A stretch of 64,000 nucleotides of DNA from Paenibacillus nasutitermitis (lineage in GTDB: Bacteria > Bacillota > Bacilli > Paenibacillales > Paenibacillaceae), in NCBI RefSeq assembly GCF_014641075.1, contig NZ_BMHP01000001.1, positions 186,001-250,000 on the forward strand, written 5' to 3'. The position numbers and the translations under genes were made by a program. Under the pieces are notes generated by a model that had not been told where the DNA came from, did no database searches, and saw nothing but the letters and a program-made list of their open reading frames with translations. This document shows, piece by piece, positions 8,775 through 17,260 of the stretch; position 1 is the stretch's first letter, and each line of letters starts with the position of its first letter.

Positions 8775-9210
8775 ATGGAACTCTATCAAGCACAAACGTT
8801 TACTGCCCCTTTTCTGTTCACCGGTGGGATTGAAGGTCCTGCCTGTGATCGGGCCGGGAATATATACGCGGTCAATTATTCAACCCAGGGAACCATCGGA
8901 ATTGTGTCTCCCGAGGGACAAGGACGCGTATTCATTGAATTGCCGGGAGGAAGCGTCGGCAACGAAATCCGGTTTGGCAGCCGGGGGGAGATGTAAATAG
9001 CCGATTATACCAACCACAATGTTCTCAAAGTGGATATGAATACGCTGAAATGTTCGGTTCACGCCCATGAGCCCTTGATGAATCAGCCCAATGATATCGC
9101 CATGACGAGCGATGATATTATATTTGCCAGCGATCCGGATTGGGGCAGCGCAAAGGGAAACCTGTGGAGAATAAACCGGGATGGAACAACGCATTTACTG
9201 GATTCCAATG
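8775..9210 (+). pseudogene. SMP-30/gluconolactonase-like gene, stop codon and missing C-terminus
   Basis: The reading frame starts at ATG 8775 behind GGAGG and shows the SMP-30/lactonase beta-propeller pattern: GGIEGPACDRAGNIYAVNY, GSVGNEIRF, then IADYTNHNVLKVD, QPNDIAMTSDDIIFASDPDW and LWRINRDG. TAA at 8994-8996 interrupts the frame after RFGSRGEM, and the same frame continues without shift on the other side. After LLDSN (about 9207) the similarity ends abruptly, and DNA from an unrelated acyltransferase gene begins in another frame. Only about the first half of the propeller remains. It would have hydrolysed a sugar lactone, consistent with the neighbouring SDR. Confidence 0.8.
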
Positions 9211-9732
9211 CTGGATTTTGTTATTCAGGCTGTGGGCCGTACATTAAGACAGGTCCCTCAGGTGAACGTTTCTTTCTGTACGGAACCGGGCGGGTCGTAT
9301 ATCCTGGAGCATCAAGAGGTCCATATCGGCCTGGCCGTTTCCAAACCGGACGGTCTTGTCGTGCCGGTTATACGCCATGCGGACCAGTTGTCTCTTGTTG
9401 AGATCGCCAAACAGAGACATATTCTTGTCGGTAAAGCCAAAGCGGGCACATTAAGCGCCGGTGAGATGACGGGCGGCACGTTCACGATTTCCAGTCTTGC
9501 TTCCTTTGAGATTGCCGAATTTACAGCGCTCATCAATCCGCCGGAGGCGGGTATTCTGGCAGTCGGTATGGCCCTGAAGATCCCGGTTGTTGTGGGCGAT
9601 GCGATTGAGGCGGCCACCATGATGGATTTGAATGCTGCTTTTGACCATCGTCCTTTGGACGGGTCTGACGGAGCCAGGTTCATGCAGCTGCTTACGCGTC
9701 AATTGCAAAGTGACCGCTGGAAATTGGTCTGA
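9211..9732 (+). pseudogene. C-terminal fragment of a 2-oxoacid dehydrogenase E2 acyltransferase
   Basis: About 174 residues of the catalytic domain of a dihydrolipoamide acyltransferase: LDFVIQAVGRTLRQVPQVN, VHIGLAVSKPDGLVVPVI, TGGTFTISSLASFEIAEF, and the active-site motif FDHRPLDGSDGARF with catalytic His and Asp. The N-terminal lipoyl domain, E3-binding domain and first part of the catalytic domain are absent. The fragment begins exactly where the SMP-30-like gene breaks off, in a different frame, so a deletion has joined the two genes. ATG codons at 9181 and 9208 are in frame, but no ribosome binding site supports them, and the product would not assemble an E2 core. Confidence 0.75.
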
Positions 9733-9774
9733 GAAGGGGAATATTCTTTATTTGAATCGTATATAGACTAAATT

Positions 9775-9798
9775 GGCTGTCGGGATTTCTCGACAGCC
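9775..9798. terminator. Hairpin after the acyltransferase stump
   Basis: Perfect 8-base arms GGCTGTCG and CGACAGCC around an 8-base loop. There is only a weak T-rich tail on either strand, so termination is plausible but not certain. Confidence 0.5.
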
Positions 9799-9845
9799 TG
9801 ATTAGCGTCATCGAGGTGGCGAAGCGGTTCAGCGGACGAATTATG

Positions 9846-9949
9846 TTAGCGCGGCTGCTGCCAGTTCCGGCGGAACACAAGAGGCGTATGGCCGTCGCGT
9901 TCTTTGAACAGCCGGATGCTCATCATCAGCCTCGCGATGAAGATTAATT
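9846..9949 (-). pseudogene. Possible C-terminal scrap of an AraC-family regulator
   Basis: On the minus strand an open stretch reads RLMMSIRLFKERDGHTPLVF and then RRNWQQPR before a stop at 9846. The spacing of F/K/G/TP/FR resembles the end of the second helix-turn-helix in AraC-family regulators (xxFKxxxGxTPxxFR). No start, ribosome binding site or N-terminal part is present. The piece is short, so the assignment is a guess. It fits the general decay of this region. Confidence 0.3.
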
Positions 9950-10019
9950 GCCCGAATGCTTTATTCCCTATTCCATGTTAGGTATAATGGAACAAAATGG
10001 AGCAAATGGGAGGCGGGTA

Positions 10020-10811
10020 ATGAGCAGGCTTCTTTCAACGATCGGGTTAATCCTCATCCTGTTTACTTTTGCACTCGGCTCGAATTTCAGCTTTACCAGG
10101 GTGGAGGCTGCTTCTCAATTATCCTCATTGGAGGAACTGAAAGCCCATATCGGGCAGCAGCTGCTTCTGCAGAAGACCGAGATAAAGATCGATTATTCAG
10201 GAAATAAAGAAGAGCTTTCCGCTTCAATAGCTGATCTCCTCAAGGAAGCTGTTGAAGCGGATGACTATACGGCGTATATTATTGATTCGTATTTGTATGC
10301 CATACATGCCTGGCGAGGAAGCGCCGATATCAAGCTGACGGTCAAATATCGGGAAACGCCGGCGCAGAAGCATATGGTGGAAGAGAGAGTCAATAAGCTG
10401 CTGGTCCATTTGATCCAAACTTCTATGACCGGGCAGGAGAAGGTGAAGGCGATTCACGACTGGATCGTGCTGAATTTGGCATATGATAATGATTTGGCAC
10501 GTTATACCGCTTATGAGGCCCTCACCTACGGGGAAGCGGTATGCCAGGGATACTCTCTGCTCATGTACCGGATGCTGACCTCGGCCGGGATCGAATCGCG
10601 TATCATCGAGGGCAAAGTCGGGGAGATCAGCCATGTCTGGAATTTGGTTAAACTCGATTCCAGGTGGTACCATGTGGATGCCACCTGGGATGATCCCACT
10701 CCCGATCGTCCCGGCACTGTCAACTACAACTATTTTCTGAAAAGCGACAGTCAAATGCGGGCCGATCATCAATGGGTCAAGCCTTATCCGGTCGCAGCGG
10801 TAAGTTTTTAA
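10020..10811 (+). CDS. Secreted transglutaminase-like domain protein
   Basis: Exported protein of 263 residues. The start is set at ATG 10020, eight bases after GGAGG, because it begins a clean signal peptide (MSRLLSTIGLILILFTFALG with cleavage near VEAAS). An earlier in-frame start would add a non-signal extension. The middle holds a helical region. The C-terminal half is a transglutaminase-like/cysteine-protease fold with the triad Cys175 (GEAVCQGYS), His205 (SHVWNLV) and Asp220 (WYHVDATWDDP). The layout is that of bacterial cell-surface transglutaminase-core proteins, often linked to peptidase-like or cross-linking activity at the envelope. It is monocistronic, closed by the terminator at 10880. 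The actual reaction is unknown. Confidence 0.85.
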   Translation: MSRLLSTIGLILILFTFALGSNFSFTRVEAASQLSSLEELKAHIGQQLLLQKTEIKIDYSGNKEELSASIADLLKEAVEADDYTAYIIDSYLYAIHAWRGSADIKLTVKYRETPAQKHMVEERVNKLLVHLIQTSMTGQEKVKAIHDWIVLNLAYDNDLARYTAYEALTYGEAVCQGYSLLMYRMLTSAGIESRIIEGKVGEISHVWNLVKLDSRWYHVDATWDDPTPDRPGTVNYNYFLKSDSQMRADHQWVKPYPVAAVSF

Positions 10812-10879
10812 AACACTCAAAACACCACAATCCAAATAGAAACGCAGAATCTTTCTATCTAACTGTTGCTCTTAAAAGG

Positions 10880-10910
10880 GACAGCGCCGCATGAAGCGGT
10901 GCTGTCTTTT
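10880..10910 (+). terminator. Rho-independent terminator
   Basis: The stem GACAGCGCCGC/GCGGTGCTGTC with an ATGAA loop and TTTT tail closes the transglutaminase-like gene. The remaining bases up to 11119 carry no recognisable gene. Confidence 0.85.
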
Positions 10911-11119
10911 ATTATATTGTCTTGTATTTCTCCTGCTGTTGTTTAGCAGCTAGCCCGGCAGTCGGTCGGATACATATCGGTAGGCTTCTTTTGTGTAAGC
11001 TCTCCTTTATTCAAATACGCTTATTTGGCATAGCGGTACCTATACCGGACCATACTAGGTTTACATAATCGTTTGAATTTATGAGTGGATGTGAAAAAAG
11101 AAATAACCGGAGGGACATT

Positions 11120-12091
11120 ATGTTTAAGCGATTCATGCAAGTCAGTCTGCCGTTGCTTGTTGTTCTGCTGCTTATAAGCGCTTGCGGAAGCAAAACCAAC
11201 ACTGCCCCTGGCGGCGCAAATCAGCCAAATGCGGGGAATGGTTACGGCAATGCCAACCCAAGCGGCTATATTCCGGAAACATTGACCGTTCAGTTCGTTC
11301 CTTCCACGAATGCGGATACGCTTGAGGCCAAAGCCAAACCGCTGGAGAAGCTCCTGATCGACAAGCTCGGCATTCCCGTGAAGGTTAGCATATCCACCGA
11401 CTATAACGTCATTATAGAAGCGATGGCTTCCCATCAAGTGGATGTCGGCTTCCTGCCGCCAACCGCTTATGTCTTAGCCAAGGGCAAGGGAGCGGCAGAG
11501 GTCATTTTGCAAGCCCAGCGTTATGGACTTCAGGATGAAACCGGCGCGCCAACATCAGAGCTGGTTGATTTTTATAAATCGATGATTATTGTCAAGAAAG
11601 ACTCACTGATCAAGACCGTTGCGGATCTCAAAGGAAGGAAAATCGCTTATCAGAATGTCACGTCATCCTCGGGTTTCGTCTGGCCCGCGGCCCTGCTGAT
11701 GGATAACGGGCTTAGTCCGTTGAAGGACGTACAGGCTGTGACCGTCAAAGGCCATGACCAGGGCGTCATTGCCGTGCTCAATGGCGATTTGGACGCCGCT
11801 GCCGTGTTCCAGGATGCAAGAAATAAAGTGAAGCCCGATTATCCTTCGGTGTTTGAGAATACAAGAGTGCTGGCGTTTACCAAAGGTATTCCCAATGACA
11901 CCGTATCCGTCCGTGCCGATATGGATCCGGCTTGGGTAGAGAAATTGCAGAAGGCTTTCATCGATATTGGCAAGGATGAGGCAGGCCATGCCATTATCAA
12001 GGATATTTATTCTCATGAGGGTTATGTCAAATCGGATGACAGCAAGTTTGACATTGTCCGGGAATATAACGAAAAGGTGAAAACGGAATAG
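11120..12091 (+). CDS. phnD: Phosphonate-type ABC transporter substrate-binding lipoprotein
   Basis: Extracellular binding lipoprotein of the PhnD/phosphite/phosphate class, 323 residues. The ATG at 11120 follows GGAGGG and starts a lipoprotein signal (LLVVLLLISACGS, lipobox Cys at about residue 22). The mature part shows the PhnD fold: LTVQFVPSTNADTLEAKAKP, SHQVDVGFLPPTAYVLA, DLKGRKIAYQNVTSSSGFVWPA, and HDQGVIAVLNGDLDAAAVF. An ATPase and two permeases follow in the same direction. No carbon-phosphorus lyase genes lie nearby, so the ligand may be a phosphonate, phosphite or phosphate. The first two lie within the known range of this family. A weak TTTACA at 11060 is not enough to claim a Pho box. 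Confidence 0.9.
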   Translation: MFKRFMQVSLPLLVVLLLISACGSKTNTAPGGANQPNAGNGYGNANPSGYIPETLTVQFVPSTNADTLEAKAKPLEKLLIDKLGIPVKVSISTDYNVIIEAMASHQVDVGFLPPTAYVLAKGKGAAEVILQAQRYGLQDETGAPTSELVDFYKSMIIVKKDSLIKTVADLKGRKIAYQNVTSSSGFVWPAALLMDNGLSPLKDVQAVTVKGHDQGVIAVLNGDLDAAAVFQDARNKVKPDYPSVFENTRVLAFTKGIPNDTVSVRADMDPAWVEKLQKAFIDIGKDEAGHAIIKDIYSHEGYVKSDDSKFDIVREYNEKVKTE

Positions 12092-12123
12092 AAGACTTGA
12101 ACATCAAAGGATGATAGCCTAAG

Positions 12124-12897
12124 GTGATTGAGATTCGCAACGTATCCAAAACATATCCCAACGGAACAATAGGTCTCGCCAATATCAGCCTGACGATCAG
12201 ACGGGGGGAGTTTGTCGTTATTGTAGGTCTGTCGGGAGCGGGGAAGTCCACGCTTCTGCGGTCGATCAACCGGCTTCATGAATTAAATGAAGGCGAAATT
12301 CTCATTGACGGTCAATCCATTACCAAAGCAAGAGGCTCGGCTCTCCGGCGTATCCGCAGAGGAATCGGTATGATTTTTCAAAACTTTAACCTGGTGAAGC
12401 GCTCGTCGGTCATCCGCAATGTTCTGGCCGGCAGAGTAGGTTATCATTCCACGCTTCGCACCGTATTCGGTCTGTTTCCCAAAGCCGATATGGATTTGGC
12501 ATTCCGTGCACTGGAGCGGGTTAATATTGCAGAGAAAGCCTATTCGCGAGCCGACCAGCTGTCCGGAGGGCAGCAGCAGCGGGTAGCCATTGCCAGGGTG
12601 CTGGCGCAGGAGGCCACTATCATTCTGGCGGATGAGCCCGTGGCTTCTTTGGATCCGCTGACCACCAGGCAGGTCATGGACGATTTGAAAACCATTAATC
12701 TGGAGCTGGGTATCACCACCGTCGTCAATCTTCATTTTGTCGATCTGGCGAAGCAGTATGCCACCCGCATCATCGGTTTGCGGGCAGGGGGAATCGTATT
12801 TGACGGGCCGGTGGAAGAAGCGACTGATGAGACTTTTGAAGAGATCTACGGACGTTCAATCAAATCCGATGAACGGTTGGGAGAACAAAGCTCATGA
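12124..12897 (+). CDS. phnC: Phosphonate ABC transporter ATP-binding protein
   Basis: Cytoplasmic ABC ATPase of 257 residues energising the importer encoded around it. The start is GTG. Walker A is GLSGAGKST at about residues 35-43, the Q-loop follows (IFQNFNLV), the signature is [15 protein letters not shown] near residue 146, Walker B is IILADEP near 168, and the His switch region reads VNLHFVDLA. The extended [16 protein letters not shown] segment is typical of PhnC. It begins about 30 bases after phnD, and its last bases overlap the first permease start (ATGA). Confidence 0.93.
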   Translation: MIEIRNVSKTYPNGTIGLANISLTIRRGEFVVIVGLSGAGKSTLLRSINRLHELNEGEILIDGQSITKARGSALRRIRRGIGMIFQNFNLVKRSSVIRNVLAGRVGYHSTLRTVFGLFPKADMDLAFRALERVNIAEKAYSRADQLSGGQQQRVAIARVLAQEATIILADEPVASLDPLTTRQVMDDLKTINLELGITTVVNLHFVDLAKQYATRIIGLRAGGIVFDGPVEEATDETFEEIYGRSIKSDERLGEQSS

Positions 12898-13682
12898 ACC
12901 CGAATGCAGATCGAATGAGGGACAAGCCTGGCCGAACCAAGCATGTTCTGACCGCAGTGCTTGTGCTGCTCCTGTTGTGGGGCAGCTATGCGCAAACGGG
13001 TTCGTCCATCACGGCGCTTGTGCAGGGCTTGCCCAATATGCTGGAGCTGCTGCGGGAGATGTTCCCCCCGAGATGGAGCTATCTGGACAATATTGCGGGG
13101 GCAATGCTGGAAACCGTCCGTATGGCGATAGCGGGCACCACCTTCGGCGCGATGTTGGCGATCCCGGTTTCACTGCTCTCCGCCAGCAATGTTATCCGCC
13201 GCGGATGGATTTTCTATCCGGTCCGGTTAGTGCTCAACCTGATCCGGGCGATTCCCGACCTGCTTCTGGCTTCCATTTTTGTGGCGGTGTTTGGTCTGGG
13301 AGTGGTGCCGGGCATCTTCGCGCTGTCCATCTTCTCCATGGGTCTGATTGCCAAGCTGACCTTCGAGTCGGTGGAGACCATCGATCCCGGTCCGCTCGAA
13401 GCGATGACCGCGGTCGGTGCCAACAAGATACAGTGGATCGTCTACGGCCTGATCCCGCAGGTAAGCCCAAGCTTTATTTCATATGTGCTGTATACCTTTG
13501 AAATCAATGTTCGGGCCGCTGCGATTCTGGGGCTGGTGGGGGCCGGCGGCATTGGACAATATTATGAGAAAACGCTCGGTTTTCTGGAATATGACAAAAC
13601 CAATACGATAATTGTTTTCACTCTGGCGGTTGTCCTGCTGATCGATTACGCAAGCACCTGGCTGCGGGGGAAATTAGGATGA
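12894..13682 (+). CDS. phnE: Phosphonate ABC transporter permease 1
   Basis: Integral membrane permease, 262 residues, with about five to six hydrophobic segments. PhnE hallmarks include [20 protein letters not shown], the cytoplasmic coupling loop [20 protein letters not shown], and the C-terminal [23 protein letters not shown] overlaps join it to phnC upstream and to the second permease downstream. With its paralogue it should form a heterodimeric channel. Confidence 0.92.
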   Translation: MNPNADRMRDKPGRTKHVLTAVLVLLLLWGSYAQTGSSITALVQGLPNMLELLREMFPPRWSYLDNIAGAMLETVRMAIAGTTFGAMLAIPVSLLSASNVIRRGWIFYPVRLVLNLIRAIPDLLLASIFVAVFGLGVVPGIFALSIFSMGLIAKLTFESVETIDPGPLEAMTAVGANKIQWIVYGLIPQVSPSFISYVLYTFEINVRAAAILGLVGAGGIGQYYEKTLGFLEYDKTNTIIVFTLAVVLLIDYASTWLRGKLG

Positions 13683-14446
13683 GAATAAGAAAAAGCTGGT
13701 TTATTTATGCTGCGCTGCTGCTCATTTACGTCTGGACCTTTGCCGGAATCCCGTTCAGCGGGTTCAAAGAAACAGCCGGGCAAATTACAAAAGCGATTTT
13801 AAGGGGGATTTTCTCGCCGGATTGGGGATATATTTATTTGCCCGAGGGTGAGGATCTGCTGCGCGGACTTCTCGATACATTGGCGATTGCGGTTATGGGG
13901 ACGTTTATCTCCGCCTTTCTGTGCATACCGATTGCGTTCTGGGCGGCGGCAAGGAATACGAAAAGCAAAGCAATATCGGATACAGGCAAATTCCTGCTGA
14001 GCTTTATCCGCACGTTTCCGGAAATCATATTGGCGATCTTGTTCATTAAAGCTGTGGGTCCAGGCTCTTTTGCCGGGTTGCTGGCACTGGGCCTGCATTC
14101 CATCGGGATGCTGGGCAAGCTGTTCTCGGAGGAGATCGAGAATGTGGATGCAGGCCCAAGCGAGGCGCTGACCGCTGCAGGTGCCAACCGATTGCAGATT
14201 CTCTGGTTTGCGGTTATTCCGCAGGTGCTGCCCGGTTTCATTTCCTATATCTTGTACCGGTTTGAAATTAATGTCCGTTCGGCGACTATTCTGGGTATTA
14301 TCGGAGCGGGCGGCATCGGAACGCCGATGATTTTCGCACTAAGCAGCCGGGACTGGGACCGCGTCGGCATTATTCTTCTCGGGATCATTGTGATGGTAAC
14401 CGTGATTGATGCGGTGTCCGGGTTTGCCCGGAGGCGGGTCACCTAA
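13679..14446 (+). CDS. phnE: Phosphonate ABC transporter permease 2
   Basis: Second PhnE-type permease, 255 residues, paralogous to its upstream neighbour. It has the same blocks: LLDTLAIAVMGTFISAFLCIP, the coupling loop ENVDAGPSEALTAAGANRLQ, and EINVRSATILGIIGAGGIG. Its start overlaps the previous stop by four bases. It ends the operon; a long perfect hairpin follows at 14475. Two separate permease genes, rather than one homodimeric permease, are common in PhnCDEE-type systems. Confidence 0.92.
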   Translation: MRIRKSWFIYAALLLIYVWTFAGIPFSGFKETAGQITKAILRGIFSPDWGYIYLPEGEDLLRGLLDTLAIAVMGTFISAFLCIPIAFWAAARNTKSKAISDTGKFLLSFIRTFPEIILAILFIKAVGPGSFAGLLALGLHSIGMLGKLFSEEIENVDAGPSEALTAAGANRLQILWFAVIPQVLPGFISYILYRFEINVRSATILGIIGAGGIGTPMIFALSSRDWDRVGIILLGIIVMVTVIDAVSGFARRRVT

Positions 14447-14474
14447 TCAGAGCATCATTCTGCGGGGGAATGAA

Positions 14475-14538
14475 AAAATAGGACCAAGCGGGGTGCGAAC
14501 CGATGGAGATCGGCTGCGTATGCGCTTGGTCCTATTTT
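14475..14538. terminator. Bidirectional terminator between phnE and the stalk-domain gene
   Basis: Sixteen-base arms (AAAATAGGACCAAGCG pairing with CGCTTGGTCCTATTTT) surround a structured loop. A and T runs at both ends can serve the plus-strand phn operon and the convergent minus-strand gene. Confidence 0.85.
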
Positions 14539-14622
14539 GTGTTGCAATGACTTTATTCACGGTGCAGTGACTTTGTTTACATCTCCATGTTGCAAGGATC
14601 CTTGCGAAGGAAATGCGGCGGC

Positions 14623-15792
14623 TTATTTGCGTTTCCACACCGTTCCGTCGGAGTAAGCAACGCGGTCAATTTTGATGTTGGATATTTTGGAGCAATTTTC
14701 AAAGAGATTCAAGGTCCAGGTCAAGGTATAGCTTTCATAGCTTTCGGCACTGATATCCTGGGCGCGGCCGCTAAACCGGTTGCTTTTGGTAAACATCTGG
14801 TTTACCGGCTCGCCAAACGAATCCAGGCAGCTGAAGGACAGCTCCATCGCAATGATTCGTTTGCCGGTCAAGTTGGTGACGCCGATATTGGCTTCCGGGA
14901 TGCCGATGCTATTGTAAGTGATATTGGATCCTTCAATGCGCAGCGGGACATTCTTGTTCTTGGCCAGCTCTTGCTTATAATACTTAACAACGTCATCCCA
15001 CTGTTTCTGGAAAACATTCTGAAGTGCCCCATAATAATTGTCGGATTGATATAAATTTGAAGCTTTCTGATAGCTTTTACTTGGGGTATCCACTTCTTTG
15101 GCGGTGATGCTCTTGATGGTTCTGCCCAAAAAGACGTTCTCTTCATAATCAAGAGTAATCGTATCGCCGGGCATTGCGGCGGCATCCTGGAAAGCGGCCT
15201 TCTGCTTGGGAGCAAGCACCAGGGAATATTCCTTCCAATAATAAAATTCGTCATCATAGGCAAAATGCTCGTAATTTACGGTAATGGTCTCCGTACCCAA
15301 GTTCTTTACTGACGTATTGGTGATTTGGAGGGGGAGCGCGGTGTAATATGGGCTCTTCTCCTGGCTGCCCGTGATAACCTGCAGCTGTGTGCCTTTCTTG
15401 ACCATGGATGCGCCAACGCCATCGAGCAGGAAACGCAGCGGCACCATAATCCGGCCGTTCTTCTCGATCGCGGGCGATCCCAGAAACACGGATATCCCGT
15501 TTATCGTACCGGTCGGTTGGTTGAGCGTAACGGCAAGGGTTGTTTCTTTGCTTGTGCCGAGCAGTCTGCGGTTAGCCGCATCCCAGCTGAATTCGAGTCC
15601 GAGGCTCTTAAAGGTTTCCCTTGCCGATACCAATGTTGTGCCGTCCCTGGTGATCGGTGCCTGCGCATAGGCCACTTTGGTCCCGTTTACAAGCACGGCT
15701 GTAACGTCCTCCTGCTTTGCAGCCGATGCGGCAGCAGGGATGCTTGCAGCCATAATAATCAGCGCGATTACAAATAATAATGATTTACGCAT
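14623..15792 (-). CDS. Secreted protein with copper amine oxidase N-terminal (stalk) domains
   Basis: Exported protein of 389 residues. Its start is ATG behind AAAGGGGAA, with a clear signal peptide (LLFVIALIIMAASIPAAASA). Residues from about 28 to 140 form two copper-amine-oxidase-N stalk repeats, recognised by TTLVSARETFKSLGLEFSWD, and GRIMVPLRFLLDGVGASMV. The C-terminal half has a beta-rich look with an FxxAM-like secreted pattern (TETITVNYEHFAYDDEFYYW), a helical linker, and a last part similar to FxLYD-type domains (ITYNSIGIPEANIGVTNLTG). Stalk domains in Paenibacillaceae usually present another domain at the envelope. No enzyme motif is visible, and no metal-oxidase function is implied. 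It is monocistronic. Confidence 0.8.
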   Translation of the reverse strand: MRKSLLFVIALIIMAASIPAAASAAKQEDVTAVLVNGTKVAYAQAPITRDGTTLVSARETFKSLGLEFSWDAANRRLLGTSKETTLAVTLNQPTGTINGISVFLGSPAIEKNGRIMVPLRFLLDGVGASMVKKGTQLQVITGSQEKSPYYTALPLQITNTSVKNLGTETITVNYEHFAYDDEFYYWKEYSLVLAPKQKAAFQDAAAMPGDTITLDYEENVFLGRTIKSITAKEVDTPSKSYQKASNLYQSDNYYGALQNVFQKQWDDVVKYYKQELAKNKNVPLRIEGSNITYNSIGIPEANIGVTNLTGKRIIAMELSFSCLDSFGEPVNQMFTKSNRFSGRAQDISAESYESYTLTWTLNLFENCSKISNIKIDRVAYSDGTVWKRK

Positions 15793-15952
15793 GTTTCCAG
15801 TTCCCCTTTATATTGTCTATCTTTCACCGGATGATTATAATACAAATTCCATTCTTCAAACAGTCCATATTCTGGAAATCATATCCGTTATTTTATAGAA
15901 GCCTAATCCGGCTCCTGGAAAAGGATTGTTCGATTCCGCCCCGGCATGAGTC

Positions 15953-16945
15953 TCAAAATGAAAATTCAAGCTGCTCCACCGCGTTTCCTGGCTGCTGCAA
16001 GGACTTTCGGTCTCCCGGAGCGCCTTGAACCACAGCTTGAATGGCGGACCGTTCCGGGCGGGGAAGCGGCTGCCTGGTGAAGCCGTAATTATGAAGCAGA
16101 TTATGCACCTTCTCCATAAGCTGATCCGTGTAAGCGCGATTGGCGTAGGCGCCAGTTCCGGGGAATAAAGTGCGGTAGGCGGGCAGCAGCCTGGGAAAAT
16201 GAAGTTCAAGAACATGCATATACCAGGCTTTCACATCGGGACTCAGCCGCAGTGGCGAAGCGTGCGCGAACGAAGCACGATGATTTCTGGCAGCCGCAAT
16301 GAGCTGCTCCAGATCGCTGCTTGCATCGGTCAGGCAGGGGAGTATCGGGGCAATGAATATGCCGGTCCTGATGCCATGCCGCTCAAGGGTTTCCACGGTT
16401 TCCAGACGCTTGGCCGGAAACGGGGAGGCAGGCTCCATCTTGCGCGTGATATCGGCCCGCAGCGTGTTGATACTGATATTTACGGCCGATATACGCATCT
16501 CCTGTAGCAGATCGAGGTCGCGCAGAATAAGGGGAGAACGGGTCGTAATCGAAGTTGATATCCGGTACTTCGCCAGCACCTTCAGACTCTCCCGAGTAAT
16601 CATCTCCTTGCTTTCAATGGGCTGGTAGGGGTCTGTCGCGGTTCCGACAGTTACCTGTCCAATATGGTTAGCTGCGGCTTCGAGGTCGCCACCGAATTTT
16701 TTGGCGTTTCTGGCCAGCTGGACTTCCAGCGCCTGGGCCCCGTTATGCTTGATGGTGATATGGTTCTGGAATTCGTCCTCGGCATCCCGGCCGATAAAGC
16801 TTTGGAATGCTCTGGCATAGCAGAAGCTGCACCCATGCGCGCAGCCGCGGTAAGGATTGACGGACCATTCGAAAGGCATCGATTTGGCGGTTACTTTATT
16901 AAGCGTCTGCTTGGCTGTCGCGTATTCGTAAGTTTTTTGCGCCAT
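15953..16945 (-). CDS. SPL-family (spore photoproduct lyase-like) radical SAM protein
   Basis: Radical S-adenosylmethionine enzyme of 330 residues. The iron-sulfur motif CxxxCxxC is present in RGCAHGCSFCYAR near residue 35. Strand signatures GTATDPYQPIE, STSITTRSPLILRDLDLL and AVNISINTL follow. The layout matches the SPL/Rv2578c-like family. The reaction is unknown, though the family name comes from the DNA repair enzyme spore photoproduct lyase. It starts with ATG behind GGGAGAG. The promoter at 17043-17071 has a near-consensus LexA box inside its spacer, so expression is likely induced by DNA damage. The last six residues, QLEFSF, resemble beta-clamp-binding tails (QLxLF type), which is suggestive only. 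Confidence 0.85.
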   Translation of the reverse strand: MAQKTYEYATAKQTLNKVTAKSMPFEWSVNPYRGCAHGCSFCYARAFQSFIGRDAEDEFQNHITIKHNGAQALEVQLARNAKKFGGDLEAAANHIGQVTVGTATDPYQPIESKEMITRESLKVLAKYRISTSITTRSPLILRDLDLLQEMRISAVNISINTLRADITRKMEPASPFPAKRLETVETLERHGIRTGIFIAPILPCLTDASSDLEQLIAAARNHRASFAHASPLRLSPDVKAWYMHVLELHFPRLLPAYRTLFPGTGAYANRAYTDQLMEKVHNLLHNYGFTRQPLPRPERSAIQAVVQGAPGDRKSLQQPGNAVEQLEFSF

Positions 16946-17042
16946 AAGAGCTTCTCTCCCTTCCGAAGTGGAACACCCAAATACCGATCATTTATGCAAA
17001 CAAGGTCCTAAAGGTCAGACCTGCATATACGGCTTGTCTTTC

Positions 17043-17071
17043 ACTATACCAAACATATGTTCCTATGTAAA
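17043..17071 (-). promoter_or_regulatory. Sigma-A-type promoter with embedded LexA (SOS) box
   Basis: Read on the minus strand: -35 TTTACA, a spacer of exactly 17, then -10 TATAGT. The spacer contains a palindrome (plus strand CAAACATATGTTCC at 17050-17063) that matches 12 of 14 positions of the Gram-positive LexA consensus CGAACATATGTTCG. Such a location would let LexA block RNA polymerase directly. It lies about 100 bases before the radical SAM start codon. LexA binding is inferred. Confidence 0.7.
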
Positions 17072-17127
17072 TCCATTCGCTCCTCCTTTCTCTGGAAGTC
17101 GTTCCTAAGCCAGGATAAAATAAAGAA

Positions 17128-17160
17128 AGCCCCGGGCGGATGTATGACTCGCCCGGGGCT
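17128..17160 (-). terminator. Terminator of the CvfC-like gene
   Basis: Eleven-base GC-rich arms (AGCCCCGGGCG with CGCCCGGGGCT) are followed on the minus strand by TTTCTTTATTTTA. The region between this hairpin and 17260 contains nothing else I can recognise. Confidence 0.85.
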
Positions 17161-17260
17161 CTCCCTTATCTATGGAGCAATATGCAATTGTGCCTGGTCC
17201 AGTGCACGCAGACTTTCAAACAGGTTGTCTGCCGGGAACCTGCCGCTGAACAGCAGGCTA

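Noticed and set aside
10224-10835. Long open frame on the minus strand across the transglutaminase-like gene
   Set aside because: The plus-strand gene has a signal peptide, ribosome binding site and catalytic triad; the minus frame is its shadow.
11055-11080. Possible Pho box (TTTACA) before phnD
   Set aside because: Only one hexamer fits; the 11-base repeat pattern needed for PhoP binding is not present.
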